Assembly (NCBI RefSeq): GCF_002723975.1
Contig: NZ_BEWO01000005.1
Coordinates: 1-64,000 of the forward strand
Length of the DNA: 64,000 bases
Direction: 5' to 3'
Origin: Gluconobacter japonicus
Lineage (GTDB): Bacteria > Pseudomonadota > Alphaproteobacteria > Acetobacterales > Acetobacteraceae
Shown: positions 43,249-53,885 of the stretch, one piece after another
Layout: every line of letters begins with the position of its first letter
Numbering within the stretch: position 1 is the stretch's first letter
The notes under the pieces: generated by a model
Databases searched by the model: none
Seen by the model: the letters and a program-made list of their open reading frames with translations, nothing else
What the model was told of the DNA's origin: nothing
Position numbers and translations under genes: made by a program

Positions 43249-46200
43249 CTAATCGACGACAATCGCGATCTGGCTTTTTCCACCTGATAAAGGCGTTACC
43301 TCGATTTTTACGGGGATGCGTTCCTTGAGTTCTTCTACATGGCTGATCACACCAACGCGGCGCCCCTGCGCCTGAAGGTGTTCAAGCACAGCAACCGCCT
43401 GTCCCAGGCTTACAGAGTCCAGCGCTCCGAACCCTTCATCTATAAACAGGCTTTCGATCCGAATGCCGCGCCCGGTAGACATTTCAGAAAGTCCCAAGGC
43501 CAGCGCAAGACTGACGAGAAAGCGTTCCCCACCGGAAAGATTCTGCAATCCTCTAACCAGCCCTCCCATATCATTATCAATGACTTCGATCAGCATTTCC
43601 CCTGCGGGCGCCCGTTGAAGGGTATAACGGGGTTTAAGATCTGCAAGGCGTTCGTTTGCAAAGTCGAGAAGATGATCAAGCGTCAGGCTTTGTGCGAAAT
43701 TACGGAACCTCTTTCCCTGAGCGTCACCCAGCATCTCTCCCAGCCGCTCCCAGACATGACCATCCGCACGCTTTGCTACGAGTTGCGCCCTAAGTTCAGC
43801 TGTGTGAAATCGTGTTTCGTCGTCCTGAATAATCCGCGCTTCCAATCGGGTCAGCCCGGTTTGAGCATCTACGACGGCTGCTTTCGCCTTTAGAAGCTGC
43901 TGCTCCAGATCAGCAATCTCAAAAACTGCCTGCCTGCTGGCGTCGTGCTGTGCGTAATCACTTTCACGGGGCCTCAGGGCCGCGCACGCATCACTATGGG
44001 CCTTGTTCAGTTCAAACAGCGCCCTCTCTTCAGACGTGGCATAGTCCACTCCAAGAGCCTCGGCCTCTCCAATATCTACACGGCTGAACCCCTCACGCTC
44101 CAGCCGAGCATCAAAGCTTTCGCCTAAATCAACCAGCTCTTTTCGAGTTTCTTCAAAAAGCTTTTCCGCCCCCTCACGACGCGCTCTTGCGCCCACCGCA
44201 AGCTCTGATGCAGCGTTCCTGGCATTCTGTGCCTTCTGAAATGCGTCTTCAGCGACTTTGACTGCTCCGGCAAGAGCCTCAACAACGTTGTCAACAGGTT
44301 GCCCCTCAAGCAAGCCCGAACGTCTTTGAAGCAGAACCTGATAGACATCGTTCCTTGCCTGCCAGTCTGCCTGGATCTCTGCCAGAGATGTTCTGGCTGC
44401 CTGGACTTCACCTTCAGCACGCAAATGTGCGGCATGCAGGCTTGGCCAATCACTTTCCAACTGGGAGAGCGCATCAGTCCTCTGACGCCACGCCGCAAGA
44501 GTACGAGACAGCCACATGGCTGGATCTTCTGACAGATCACGCCATGCAATGACGTCGGAAAGTCTGTCGTCCAGGCACTTTTCCAGACGCGTCTGCTCTG
44601 CGTCGACCTGAAGACGCAGTTGGCGCGCCTCTTTCATTCTGTCTTCTGCGACCCGACAATGAGTTTCAGCGTGCTCGTGAGACTGTCGGGCTGTATCGTG
44701 ATGCGTTCTTGCTGTGCGCTCTGCTGCTCGAACCTCATCAAGTGCCAGTATTTTTGCATGAAGTGCCGCCTGCTCCTGACCGAGAGCCGTCAGGCGTTTT
44801 TGCGTCTCGTCGGTTAAGGCGTGGCCGGACAGCTTGTTGTCCAGACCATAAGCCCGACACTCTCGCTCCAACTGCTCCACACCTGATATCCACGCTGCCT
44901 GACAGGCCTCTTTCGCCATATTCTGGTGACGCTGCTGGTCATATAGCTTGCGGAGTTGCTCGTGCACCGTCTCACTCAGGGTCGCCAGAACCGTTGCACG
45001 ATCACGCACGGTCTCAAGCGCGGTCGCAGCATCGTCTGTCCTTTTCCGCGCGGCGTCGACTGCGCCGCCAAGCATGGCATCCAATGCGTCAAGATGATGG
45101 GCCGTCGCCCCACAAACCAGGCAAGGCTCTCCCTCCACCAAGGCTGCTCGCATCATCATGGCTGCGTCACTGGTTGTATTTCTACAGTGTTCCTCCGAAC
45201 GTTTTGCCTCTTTTAGAATAGCTGAAAGAATTGGGATTTCCGTCTCTAGCTGAGTGAGTTCACTCTGATAGTCTGCCTGTTCAGCAGTCAGACGCTGAAT
45301 ATCATAAACTGTTTTTCCATAATTCGTTTCAGAGTTCTGTACGTCTTCATGAAGACGATTTACTTCCAGATTTTTTCTCTGAATGGCTTCCAGTGCACGA
45401 AGAGATAAGGTCAGATGCTCAAAGTGTTCCTGGCGAGGCAAATCTGCTTCAGCCTGCCATGTCGCTTCCTCGGAAGATTTCAGAGCCTGAGCGGCATTTT
45501 CGAGCGCTTCTTTGGCATTTCGGGTTTGTGTTACGGCTTCCAGATGCTGACAACCCGCCAGATGTTCTACTTCTTCAAGTCCTGAGCGTTGAGAAAGCAG
45601 GGTTGCGTGAGCCTTGAAATCAGAAATCAGGTCAGCTTCAAAAGGAGACAGTTTTGCAAGGTTGGAGTGCTCTCTCAACCAGGCCGTGAGTTCGTTTTTC
45701 CTGAGTTGAACATCAAGAACCGTCTGCGTGATTTTTCTTAAAGCCGTATCAGCACTCTGAAAAATATCAGTCTGCTTGCCGAGGCTTTTCGTCGCAAGGT
45801 CGAGCCCTTCCGTGACATGCTTTAACTCCATGTCCAGTTGTCGGGCTTCGTGAAGAGCAGCAGCAGCGTCCTGCTGCGCAGACTTGGCAGCATCGAGAGC
45901 CTGTGTCGCAGTTTCAAGCTCATTTTCAGCACACGTCATGGCATGACTGACACTTTGTTCAGTCTGTCGGGCTTGAAAAGCGGCGTCTTCTGCTTGACGG
46001 ACTCTGCCTTCGGTATCTTTCAGCCTTTCCCAAGCCGCCATATGGGTCAGAGCCTGCTTGTGGCGTTCCAGCGCAGTAAAGCGAGGGGCTGCATTGTCGC
46101 AGGCCTGCCGCGTCGCTTCGCAGGCCTGAAATGCGGCATCACGCTTGGCTTTAAGATCCGATAGTCTGTCATGCCAGTCCTGGGCGGTCTGAAATTGTTC

Positions 46201-46956
46201 ACAGATCGCCAGCTTTTCGTCATGAGCGACTTTTGCCGCCTGTCGTTCTTCTTCCAGTGACTGGCGCGCCTCTGTGTCGAGGCCGTTCATCGCCGCAATC
46301 TGCCTTTCCAGAGTGTCATATCCCGCTCTAACATCACGGGCTTTCTCAAAAGCGATCCTGCCAACACGACTGTAGATATCAGCGCCTGTCAGCTTTTCGA
46401 GCAATTGTGCCCGTTCATCGCCATCTGCCTTGATGAAGGCTTCAAACTCTCCCTGAGCCAGCACAACAGCCCGACCAAACTGTTGTGCATTCAAACCGAC
46501 GAGCCGCAGGATTTCCGCTTTGGTTTCTGTCTTTTTCCCGCCCAGCCGTTCCCCGGTATCAAGGCATTCCAGATCAAGCGTACTGGTTTGAAGTTTACCT
46601 TCCGCACGGTCCCGGGCGCGGCGGACGGCCCAACGACTGCGATAGCTTCGACCGTCTCGCCCGACAAAATCGAGCTCTGCGAAACCGTGGCTGGAGCCAT
46701 GCCGCAAAATCGCCCGAGGATCCTGCGGGCCAATCTCATCCTGCGTGATCTGACCTGTTTTGGGAGCACTTTCCAAACGGGGAATGGTGTCAAAAAGGGC
46801 GAGACTGATGGCATCCAGAAGCGTGGATTTCCCAGCCCCCGTCGGGCCTGTAATCGCGAAGATGCCGGCATCAGCCAGAACCCCCGTATTAAAGTTGACC
46901 TCGAATGATCCAGCCAGACTGGCAAGATTACTGCCACGGATTGCAAGGATCTGCAT
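43249..46956 (-). CDS. sbcC: exonuclease subunit SbcC
   Basis: 1235-residue SMC-like ATPase of the SbcCD nuclease, which cleaves hairpins and processes DNA ends. Walker A is TGPTGAGKSTLLD near the N-terminus. Long coiled coils flank the zinc hook CLVCG (about the middle). The ABC signature LSGGERFLVSLALALGLSE and Walker B LFIDEGFGALD are at the C-terminus. ATG 46956 overlaps the sbcD stop (TGATG); the frame is open to 47022. It forms an operon with sbcD. Confidence 0.95.
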   Translation of the reverse strand: MQILAIRGSNLASLAGSFEVNFNTGVLADAGIFAITGPTGAGKSTLLDAISLALFDTIPRLESAPKTGQITQDEIGPQDPRAILRHGSSHGFAELDFVGRDGRSYRSRWAVRRARDRAEGKLQTSTLDLECLDTGERLGGKKTETKAEILRLVGLNAQQFGRAVVLAQGEFEAFIKADGDERAQLLEKLTGADIYSRVGRIAFEKARDVRAGYDTLERQIAAMNGLDTEARQSLEEERQAAKVAHDEKLAICEQFQTAQDWHDRLSDLKAKRDAAFQACEATRQACDNAAPRFTALERHKQALTHMAAWERLKDTEGRVRQAEDAAFQARQTEQSVSHAMTCAENELETATQALDAAKSAQQDAAAALHEARQLDMELKHVTEGLDLATKSLGKQTDIFQSADTALRKITQTVLDVQLRKNELTAWLREHSNLAKLSPFEADLISDFKAHATLLSQRSGLEEVEHLAGCQHLEAVTQTRNAKEALENAAQALKSSEEATWQAEADLPRQEHFEHLTLSLRALEAIQRKNLEVNRLHEDVQNSETNYGKTVYDIQRLTAEQADYQSELTQLETEIPILSAILKEAKRSEEHCRNTTSDAAMMMRAALVEGEPCLVCGATAHHLDALDAMLGGAVDAARKRTDDAATALETVRDRATVLATLSETVHEQLRKLYDQQRHQNMAKEACQAAWISGVEQLERECRAYGLDNKLSGHALTDETQKRLTALGQEQAALHAKILALDEVRAAERTARTHHDTARQSHEHAETHCRVAEDRMKEARQLRLQVDAEQTRLEKCLDDRLSDVIAWRDLSEDPAMWLSRTLAAWRQRTDALSQLESDWPSLHAAHLRAEGEVQAARTSLAEIQADWQARNDVYQVLLQRRSGLLEGQPVDNVVEALAGAVKVAEDAFQKAQNARNAASELAVGARARREGAEKLFEETRKELVDLGESFDARLEREGFSRVDIGEAEALGVDYATSEERALFELNKAHSDACAALRPRESDYAQHDASRQAVFEIADLEQQLLKAKAAVVDAQTGLTRLEARIIQDDETRFHTAELRAQLVAKRADGHVWERLGEMLGDAQGKRFRNFAQSLTLDHLLDFANERLADLKPRYTLQRAPAGEMLIEVIDNDMGGLVRGLQNLSGGERFLVSLALALGLSEMSTGRGIRIESLFIDEGFGALDSVSLGQAVAVLEHLQAQGRRVGVISHVEELKERIPVKIEVTPLSGGKSQIAIVVD

Positions 46957-48182
46957 CAGTCTGCCTTCGAAAGAATAGGATCTGCGGTTTCTGCCAGAAG
47001 CAGAAGTTCGGCGAAGGCGCATTCCAGCGCTGCGTCCGGGCTCGTGGCGTATTTCCGCTCATGAAGTGCCCCGAAAACCTTTTCGGGCTGAAGGTCGGCC
47101 AGTTCCTGTCTTTGATCCGCCAGTGATCCCAAGTGCCCGCTTTGCTGAACAACACGGTTGATCCGCGTCAGCCTAACGGATTTCCCCTCCAGCGCATTCA
47201 GTATCCGGGCTTGCAGATGAGGCTCAGCAGTCTCCATGAGAACAGAAACTTCCAGAAACGGCTGCTGATCGCGCGGGAGTGTTTCCACAGGAAGAGCCTC
47301 AAGCTCTTTCATGACAGCATCAAGACAACGCGGAGCCCCATTGGGGATACGCAGGAAAGGAACAGCCCGGGGAATTAAAAGTTCTTGGACCACCCGCGTA
47401 CCCGGCGTCAGCGTTACCAAGGTTACAGAATGCTTATAGTTGCGTTCCGTCACGGAGAGCGGGAAGGGAGAACCTGCGTAGCGAACCAGTGACGGCCCAG
47501 CAATCTGCTGCGGTCGATGCAGATGCCCGAGAGCACCATAGGTGACATCTGTGCTGAACAGGGACGCGGCGTGCGCTTCTTCGCCCCCTATGACGATCCG
47601 ACGCTCTGACAGCTCTGACACATCCCCTCCGGCGACATGCAGATGCCCGGTGAGAACAACGGGAAGACCATTCGTCCGCGCCAAAAGCTGCCGGGTTGTT
47701 TCCGCGTAAAGCTCTTCGAGGCTTTCTTTTCCAAGATCGCCGGGGCGACAGAAAGGGATTGCTCCGAGCCAGGCGGCAACCCGACCCTCCGAATTCTCAA
47801 GCGGGATGCAGATCCGTTCGAAATCTGGCTGACGGTTCTTTTTCGGAAGACTGCCGACAAGATAAACCCTCTCATCAACGAGGGCGCCTGGAAGATCAAT
47901 CCGCAGGGCACTGTCATGGTTTCCCCCGATCATGATGATCTGGAGATGCCGCAACCGGTTTCTGGCGTTTGCTATGAAGGCATAGAGTCTCTGCTGTGCC
48001 GAGACGGGCGGGTTCGCCATGTCATACAGGTCCCCTGTGACAAGCAGAACGTCACAGGCCTGTTCTTCGAGTTCATCCAGAAGCCAGTCAAGAAAAGCAT
48101 CGTGTTCTGCCTCACGCGAGTGACCTGAAAGTTCGTGACCAAGATGCCAGTCGGATGTGTGAAGAATTTTGACGGGTTTCAA
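46956..48182 (-). CDS. sbcD: exonuclease subunit SbcD
   Basis: 408-residue Mre11-like nuclease subunit. Metallophosphoesterase motifs are HTSDWHLGH, VTGDLYD, GGNHDS and TGHLHVAGG. It acts with SbcC on palindromes and stalled forks. It is the first gene of the sbcDC operon, separated by 109 bases from purU upstream on the same strand. Confidence 0.95.
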   Translation of the reverse strand: MKPVKILHTSDWHLGHELSGHSREAEHDAFLDWLLDELEEQACDVLLVTGDLYDMANPPVSAQQRLYAFIANARNRLRHLQIIMIGGNHDSALRIDLPGALVDERVYLVGSLPKKNRQPDFERICIPLENSEGRVAAWLGAIPFCRPGDLGKESLEELYAETTRQLLARTNGLPVVLTGHLHVAGGDVSELSERRIVIGGEEAHAASLFSTDVTYGALGHLHRPQQIAGPSLVRYAGSPFPLSVTERNYKHSVTLVTLTPGTRVVQELLIPRAVPFLRIPNGAPRCLDAVMKELEALPVETLPRDQQPFLEVSVLMETAEPHLQARILNALEGKSVRLTRINRVVQQSGHLGSLADQRQELADLQPEKVFGALHERKYATSPDAALECAFAELLLLAETADPILSKAD

Positions 48183-48291
48183 AGACTGTTTCTACCAGAA
48201 CTGCTCAGGACATGACGCGCCATGCTGACACATCGGAAAAGGCATGTCCAAGCACTTCCGGTCTGTCAGACGGCACGGCCGTCGAACTGTT

Positions 48292-49170
48292 TCAGGGGGT
48301 GAAAACGATTGTCTTGTTTCCGTTCAGGATGGCCCGACGCTCCACATGATACCGGACGGCACGGGCCAGAACACGGCGTTCAATATCCCGGCCTTTGCGG
48401 ATCAGATCGTCCGGATCGTCTGCGTGAGAAATCCGTTCCACGTCCTGCTCGATGATCGGGCCTTCATCGAGATCGCTTGTCACATAATGGGCTGTGGCCC
48501 CGATCAGTTTGACCCCTCGGCTGAACGCCTGATGGTAGGGACGGGCCCCCTTGAAACCCGGCAGAAACGAGTGATGAATATTGATGCAACGCCCGGAAAG
48601 ACGCGTTGCCATCTCATTCGACAGGATCTGCATGTAGCGGGCAAGAACAGCCAGTTCCGCACCACTTTCCTGAAAGACGGTCCAGATCCGCTCCTCCTGC
48701 TCTGCCTTGGTCTCTTTCGTGATCGGCAGATGGTGGAAAGGAATGCCGTGGAAGTCCAGATCCGCGTAGGTTTCCCGGGGATGGTTGGAGATAATGCCTA
48801 CAGGATCGATCTGGAGTTCGCCAAGCCGCCACCTATACAGGAGATCCACGAGACAGTGATCAAAGCGGGAAACGAACAGAAGAACCTTGAGACGCTTTGA
48901 ACGGTCGCTGATGGACCAGTTCATCGAGAAGATGTTAGCCAGCCCGGCAAACTCCGTCTTTAGCGCCTCTTCTGAAAGACCATCCTTGGGAAGTTCAAAG
49001 ACGATCCGCATGAAAAACCGGGTACTAGCCATGTCATCGAACTGTTGTGCCTCAGTGATATTCGCACCCAACTCGAAAAGTCGCTGACTGACCGCAGCGA
49101 CGATACCCGGGCGGTTCGGGCAACTGAACGTGACGATATAGGTCGTGAGAGACGATGACTGACGTATCAT
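48292..49170 (-). CDS. purU: formyltetrahydrofolate deformylase
   Basis: 292-residue PurU that hydrolyses 10-formyl-tetrahydrofolate to formate and tetrahydrofolate. An N-terminal ACT domain (about 10-85, [16 protein letters not shown]) is followed by a formyltransferase domain with [16 protein letters not shown] (catalytic His) and [13 protein letters not shown] (catalytic Asp). It recycles the folate cofactor and could drain formyl groups made by FolD, but it is 20 kb from the island and is common in this group. Confidence 0.95.
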   Translation of the reverse strand: MIRQSSSLTTYIVTFSCPNRPGIVAAVSQRLFELGANITEAQQFDDMASTRFFMRIVFELPKDGLSEEALKTEFAGLANIFSMNWSISDRSKRLKVLLFVSRFDHCLVDLLYRWRLGELQIDPVGIISNHPRETYADLDFHGIPFHHLPITKETKAEQEERIWTVFQESGAELAVLARYMQILSNEMATRLSGRCINIHHSFLPGFKGARPYHQAFSRGVKLIGATAHYVTSDLDEGPIIEQDVERISHADDPDDLIRKGRDIERRVLARAVRYHVERRAILNGNKTIVFTP

Positions 49171-49276
49171 GAAGGGAAGTCCGCCTAAGGAAAGCCGCCG
49201 GGCATATTGGTTAATCTGGCTTTCCTATAGTCGGTGATCCACATCAGGTAAAACCCTGCCGCGTTAGAGTTGGCTT

Positions 49277-50671
49277 CTATTCAGGAGCCAGCCTTCCATG
49301 TTCGAGAGCGGCAACAAAGTTTTTCCAGTCGGTTTCGGTTTGTTGGGCATAGGCTTCCGAGAACTCGGTCATTGCGTCCGAAAATCCTGCACCTTTCCCA
49401 AGATAGCCGGAAATCATGCTGGCATTTCCAGAGCGGGCATGCGCACGTGCCAGAGTGCGGCCACACAAGCGCGCATAATCTTCCAGCCCTTCCTGAGCGA
49501 CATCGGTGCCGATCGCGGCGAGACGACTGTCCTTGACGCGACGCACGTAAAACTGCCGTCCGGCACCAGCCATATCCGGCGTATCGTCCCCAATGGACGC
49601 ATTACTGTGCGTCCACCCCAGAAACGTGTCTGAGACTGCCTGCATGATCCGTTGACCCGTAACGACGCGCTCGCCCTGATTTTTGAACGGTGAGGGAGGG
49701 GATCCTGCCTCAAGAACCGATGTCTGGGCCTCTTTGATCTGAAGAAGCATGGTCTCTCCATCAGCCGTCGCAAACAGGCCAATAGCGCAAAACGTGCCGA
49801 CACTTCCGATACCCACAACCTTGAAGATGACGTCGCGTAGATTGTAACGCTTCAGCAGAATGGCGCGCTCAGGAGGTTGCGTAGCGATGTAGCGCGCGAA
49901 AGCGAGGCGGATAGTCTCTTCCTGATCAGGCAAACGCATAACCAGAGGAGGTTTTTCTTTCAGGGACGGTCCGCTTTTATCGCTACTGACAAGACCAAAA
50001 TATCCTTTGGCGGCATCCAGGCGATCGGAAAGAAGCTTTTCCGCCTTTGCTTTGACCTTCGGGTCTTCAAAGTCAGAAATTGCAGCCATCAGGTCGATGC
50101 GGTCTACCCATACTTGCAAGGGCGTCATCCCCGCCAGTCGCGCCATTTGCTGCGTGTAAGCCAAGGACATGGTTTTCACGAGTTGTCTGGCAGCTTTTGG
50201 AGAAAGGCCGCTCTCCTGACCAGAGAGCACGAGGGACGTTCCGAGGCGTTTGATATCCCATTCGAAAGGAGCATCAAGAGTCTCGTCAAAATCGTTGATG
50301 TCAAAGACCGGGACCCCTTCGGGAGAGGCGTAACTCCCAAAATTTGCGAGGTGACAATCTCCACACGATTGAACGCGAATGCCAGAAACTGGCGCCTTGG
50401 CCAGATCCTGCGCCATAACAGCCGCAGCTCCCCGTAAAAACGTGAAGGGAGAGACCTTCATTCGATCATAACGGATAGAAAGAAGAGAAGAGATACGCGT
50501 AAGGCCCTGCTGCCTCAAGATCTCAATTGGATCTACGCGATTTTCCGGAAGTGTCCATTCAGCCTGCGCGGCACGAGGCATGGATTTCCGCAATTTTGCT
50601 CCCATACAACGGCTATCCTGCCGGGATAAGAGAGTATGGTTTGCGGGTATGAAGGCGTCTTTTCCAGACAT
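49277..50671 (-). CDS. DUF2252 family protein
   Basis: 464-residue protein of the DUF2252 family, distantly kinase-like. Landmarks are RYDRMKVSPFTFLRGAA, SCGDCHLANFGSYASPEG, FDINDFDETL and a late HARSGNASMISGYLGKG. Function unknown. ATG 50671 is preferred; the frame is open to 50728. The 255 bases upstream are AT-rich and hold no gene. Confidence 0.85.
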   Translation of the reverse strand: MSGKDAFIPANHTLLSRQDSRCMGAKLRKSMPRAAQAEWTLPENRVDPIEILRQQGLTRISSLLSIRYDRMKVSPFTFLRGAAAVMAQDLAKAPVSGIRVQSCGDCHLANFGSYASPEGVPVFDINDFDETLDAPFEWDIKRLGTSLVLSGQESGLSPKAARQLVKTMSLAYTQQMARLAGMTPLQVWVDRIDLMAAISDFEDPKVKAKAEKLLSDRLDAAKGYFGLVSSDKSGPSLKEKPPLVMRLPDQEETIRLAFARYIATQPPERAILLKRYNLRDVIFKVVGIGSVGTFCAIGLFATADGETMLLQIKEAQTSVLEAGSPPSPFKNQGERVVTGQRIMQAVSDTFLGWTHSNASIGDDTPDMAGAGRQFYVRRVKDSRLAAIGTDVAQEGLEDYARLCGRTLARAHARSGNASMISGYLGKGAGFSDAMTEFSEAYAQQTETDWKNFVAALEHGRLAPE

Positions 50672-50926
50672 TATTCTCGTGCCTCTTGAGAGTGCAGACG
50701 ACCTAATTATAGCCACAATAGAGAGCATTCAGGAAATCATGCAGCTGCTCATAAAGTTTTATAATTTAGTAAATTTTATAATAAATGCAAAAACAAAGAC
50801 TTACATGAAATATTTTTGAGTTTTGAGATTTTTCTGCTGATAATTTTCCTCAATCGCTTGCATAAGTGAGCTTTTGGGTTCAGTTTTCCCTCCTGACTTA
50901 GGGTAATAACGAAAGTAACAGGACAG

Positions 50927-51109
50927 ATGAACAAGAAGCGGCTTATATGGATCGTGTTGTCCGGGGCATTAATGACCGGCTTCTTTCTTATCGCCTGCAT
51001 GACCACTACCCTGGATGCAGCGGGCCATGTTCATGCCAACTGGTTCTGGATGTCAGGCTTCATAATTTTCTCAGCAGTTCATGTTTACTGCACCTGCATG
51101 TCCAAATAG
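50927..51109 (+). CDS. small membrane protein, unknown
   Basis: 60-residue open frame encoding two hydrophobic segments (LIWIVLSGALMTGFFLIAC and FWMSGFIIFSAVHVYC) and ending in CTCMSK. The start follows AGGA (50919-50922) with a short gap. No family recognised. It could be a real small protein or a chance frame; the hydrophobic pattern and spacing favour a real one. Confidence 0.45.
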   Translation: MNKKRLIWIVLSGALMTGFFLIACMTTTLDAAGHVHANWFWMSGFIIFSAVHVYCTCMSK

Positions 51110-51138
51110 CCGCTCCACGTCTGACCTTGAGCAGAAAA

Positions 51139-51975
51139 TCAGGCTTTATTCTGGAAAAGGTTTTCGCGAATGGCGCGCGCGTAACCCTGTTTCCCAAAAT
51201 ATGTCAGGACAGGCATAGAAATTCTCAATAATCCAGGCATCAACATACATAGACCGCCAAAAACCCCGTCAAGGGCAGGGAAAAAGCGTTCCAGTCTGGG
51301 CTTGTTGATCAGGGAGACAATCTCCCGCGCCACGGCGCACGGGGTAGCCGGGCAACTCACAAAGTTCAGAACAGAACCGCCTGACGCCATTTCCTGACGC
51401 AACATTTCAGTTAGAACGGCACCGGGAAAGATGGATGATACTGAAATACCGCGGTACGCCACCTCCTGAGAGAGGGAGAGTGCAAAATTACGCAGACCAG
51501 CCTTTGTGGCACCATAGATACTGCTTCCGGCCAGAGGCATTGTCGCAGCCATGGAGTTTACAAAAATAATCCGGCTTCCTCTTTCCATAGAAAGCAAAAG
51601 CTTGGAAGTCAGCACAATTGGCATCGTCAGGTTCACAGAAATCTGGCGCAGAACGTCGTCTGTCCCCATCGCCTCAACCTCGGCTGGCTGTATGATTGCG
51701 GCGCAGTGAATCAAAACAGACACAGAAACAAAGTTTTTGGCAATGTCTTCGCAGACTTGTTCCAATTTAGCTGTTTGTGAGGCATCAAACGGAACAAACG
51801 TGAATGCCTCATGGGCAATCTCTGGAGGTGTTCGCGACAGACCGACCACATGGTAGCCCTGATCCAGAAGGGATTGGGTCACAATAGCCCCAATTCCACC
51901 AGATGCCCCCGTCACAATAGCGGTTCTGGAGCCGTTTAGAGCAGTTTTTGACGCGCATTGAGAAGAGTGAAACAT
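51139..51975 (-). CDS. short-chain dehydrogenase/reductase
   Basis: 278-residue SDR. The NAD(P) motif is TGASGGIG, the downstream NNAG-like region reads IHCAAI, and the catalytic Ser and Tyr/Lys are in FVNSMAA and YGATK. The C-terminal part is longer than in minimal SDRs, with a hydrophobic segment near GVFGGLCMLMPGLLR, which suggests action on a lipid or membrane-associated substrate. It is downstream of the NDH-2 gene on the same strand. Confidence 0.87.
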   Translation of the reverse strand: MFHSSQCASKTALNGSRTAIVTGASGGIGAIVTQSLLDQGYHVVGLSRTPPEIAHEAFTFVPFDASQTAKLEQVCEDIAKNFVSVSVLIHCAAIIQPAEVEAMGTDDVLRQISVNLTMPIVLTSKLLLSMERGSRIIFVNSMAATMPLAGSSIYGATKAGLRNFALSLSQEVAYRGISVSSIFPGAVLTEMLRQEMASGGSVLNFVSCPATPCAVAREIVSLINKPRLERFFPALDGVFGGLCMLMPGLLRISMPVLTYFGKQGYARAIRENLFQNKA

Positions 51976-52080
51976 TTATGAAACAATCTGTGAGGACATA
52001 TCCGCGTTATATCCCCATGCAGACAAAAATAAAATGCCGCATCCGTTTGACTAGAATAAATTAAGATATTTTTAGAAAAT

Positions 52081-52116
52081 AGCTCTTTATTACCCAATCA
52101 AAGGAAATAAAGAGCT
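52081..52116 (-). terminator. hairpin downstream of NDH-2 gene
   Basis: 11-bp stem AGCTCTTTATT / AATAAAGAGCT with a 14-base loop, 34 bases past the NDH-2 stop. On the minus strand it is followed by ATTTTCTAAAAAT, so weak intrinsic termination is plausible. Confidence 0.55.
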
Positions 52117-52149
52117 GTGGTCTGTAAAAAACAGGTACGTTATAGAAGT

Positions 52150-53451
52150 TCAATCCAGCCTTACCGACGGTCGTACAAAAGTTTCAATCCAGTCTGAGTA
52201 AAGCGAAATCAGCCCTCTATAGAAACCGAATAGTTCGATCTGGTGTCTACGATAGAGGAAAAGATGCGCCATCCGAGCTGAAAACCCATGAAAAAAGCCA
52301 CCTCCCCAGACTGTTCCTCCGGGAAGTGTTGCCCACCCGTTGTATTTTCCCAAAGCGACAATGGCGCCTTTGTTTTTGAAAACGCACCCGGGGACCTTTA
52401 CTCCACGCTCAACAAACGCGGGCAGATGTCGTGCGAGATGAAGAGCCTGCTGCCGCGCGACCTGAGCCGTAGCGGGCAGGGGGTCATCCTTGATGAATGA
52501 GCAGTCGCCTACAGCAAAAATCCGGTCATCATCAATGGAGCAGAGATTTGAATGTGTCAGGATCTGGCCTGTGGGATTTAAAGAAAGATTCCCGTAGGTC
52601 TGCGTCACTTCCGGGGCTTTTACACCCGCAGCCCAGACACGAAGCTTGGCAGGAATATGTGTACCGTCTTTGAGAATAAAGCCAGTTGAATCTGCTGCTG
52701 CCACGCGAGCAGATGTTCTTACCGTGACGCCAAGTCGCTCAAGCTCCTGCTGGGCGGCAAGCGATACCGCTTCTGGAAAAGCGGGCAGAATACGCGGACC
52801 TGACTGAAGAAGGGTCACCCTCAGTTTTGGGGGTGTTTTTCCAAACGCATGCAAGCTGTATGGGTCAACGATATCAAGAGCTTTGTGAAGTTCGGCAGCC
52901 AGTTGGGTTCCCGTAGCGCCACCACCTACAATAGCAATGTCCAATTCCGAACCGTGTGCGAAAGCTCGCATCAATTCCATACGGAATTTTTCATTAAAAA
53001 CATTGGCTTCCACGAGATTGTCGATACAGAGACAATGCTGCTTGACCCCAGGCGTGCCGAAATCATTCGCACAACTTCCAATCGCGAGAATGATCGTATC
53101 ATAACGGATGGTCCGGCTTTCAAGGACTAGAGAACCATCCGAAGCATGAAAAGGACTGAGAACTACCTGACGGTTCTCACGGTCAATCGAGACAACTTCA
53201 CCCGGCCAGAATTCGAAGTGATGCTCACTGGCCTGGGTGATAAAGCTGATCCGGTCGTTTTCATTGGCAACCGTTCCTGCCGCAAAGCAGTGCAACATTG
53301 GTTTCCAGACATGGGAAAAGCTTTTGTCAATTAACGTGATGCGTGCCTTACGGCGCTTTCCCAAGGTTTTGCCCAGACTCGCCGCAAGCGAAAGACCTGC
53401 GACACCGCCTCCGACGATCAGAATTTCTGATTGTGGTTTCATGAATTTCAA
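52150..53451 (-). CDS. type II NADH:quinone oxidoreductase (NDH-2)
   Basis: 433-residue membrane-associated flavoprotein that passes electrons from NADH to ubiquinone without pumping protons. FAD and NADH motifs are GGGVAGLSLA and VGGGATGTQLA; the quinone-site region is VWAAGVKAPE and AVGDCSF. A C-terminal amphipathic stretch (IELFGFYRGLISLYSDW) should bind the membrane. Acetic acid bacteria rely on such enzymes to reoxidise NADH. The start region MKFMKPQSE holds a second possible ATG. Confidence 0.9.
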   Translation of the reverse strand: MKFMKPQSEILIVGGGVAGLSLAASLGKTLGKRRKARITLIDKSFSHVWKPMLHCFAAGTVANENDRISFITQASEHHFEFWPGEVVSIDRENRQVVLSPFHASDGSLVLESRTIRYDTIILAIGSCANDFGTPGVKQHCLCIDNLVEANVFNEKFRMELMRAFAHGSELDIAIVGGGATGTQLAAELHKALDIVDPYSLHAFGKTPPKLRVTLLQSGPRILPAFPEAVSLAAQQELERLGVTVRTSARVAAADSTGFILKDGTHIPAKLRVWAAGVKAPEVTQTYGNLSLNPTGQILTHSNLCSIDDDRIFAVGDCSFIKDDPLPATAQVARQQALHLARHLPAFVERGVKVPGCVFKNKGAIVALGKYNGWATLPGGTVWGGGFFHGFSARMAHLFLYRRHQIELFGFYRGLISLYSDWIETFVRPSVRLD

Positions 53452-53885
53452 AGCCTCCGCCCAAGCATCTGAAGCTTGAGCTGCTAAAGAACTTCGAAAA
53501 AAATACAGAATTCCACAGGAAATAATAATAATATTTTCATGAGCTTCGCTAGGTATCGGAAATTTGATTATATTTTTTTACTTTGTTTTATTTATTATTT
53601 TTCAAAAAAATTGAATATATAATATATTCTGTATTTAAGGTTCAGAAAAATATTTTCATACTTCCAGAGTGTCTCTCTGATAGAGCGAAGTACAATTTCG
53701 AAATAAGATCTTTTTGAATTTAGCAGAGTCAAATTACAAAAATTTTTCGGCTAAATTTTAGTCAGATTGAGATATTATCTTCCATTAATTATGGACTTCT
53801 AGAAACAAATAACATAACCACCCCGGTTACCGGCTCAAAATGAGCTATCCGTCTTTCTTTCCCCAAGAGCAGGGATCATTTTTCT
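53452..53885. other. AT-rich gene-free spacer
   Basis: About 430 bases much richer in A and T than the rest of the window (especially 53515-53830), with no open frame that looks coding. It separates the divergent NDH-2 and MHS-transporter genes and presumably holds both promoters. The composition could reflect foreign origin or a bound nucleoid protein. Confidence 0.5.
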
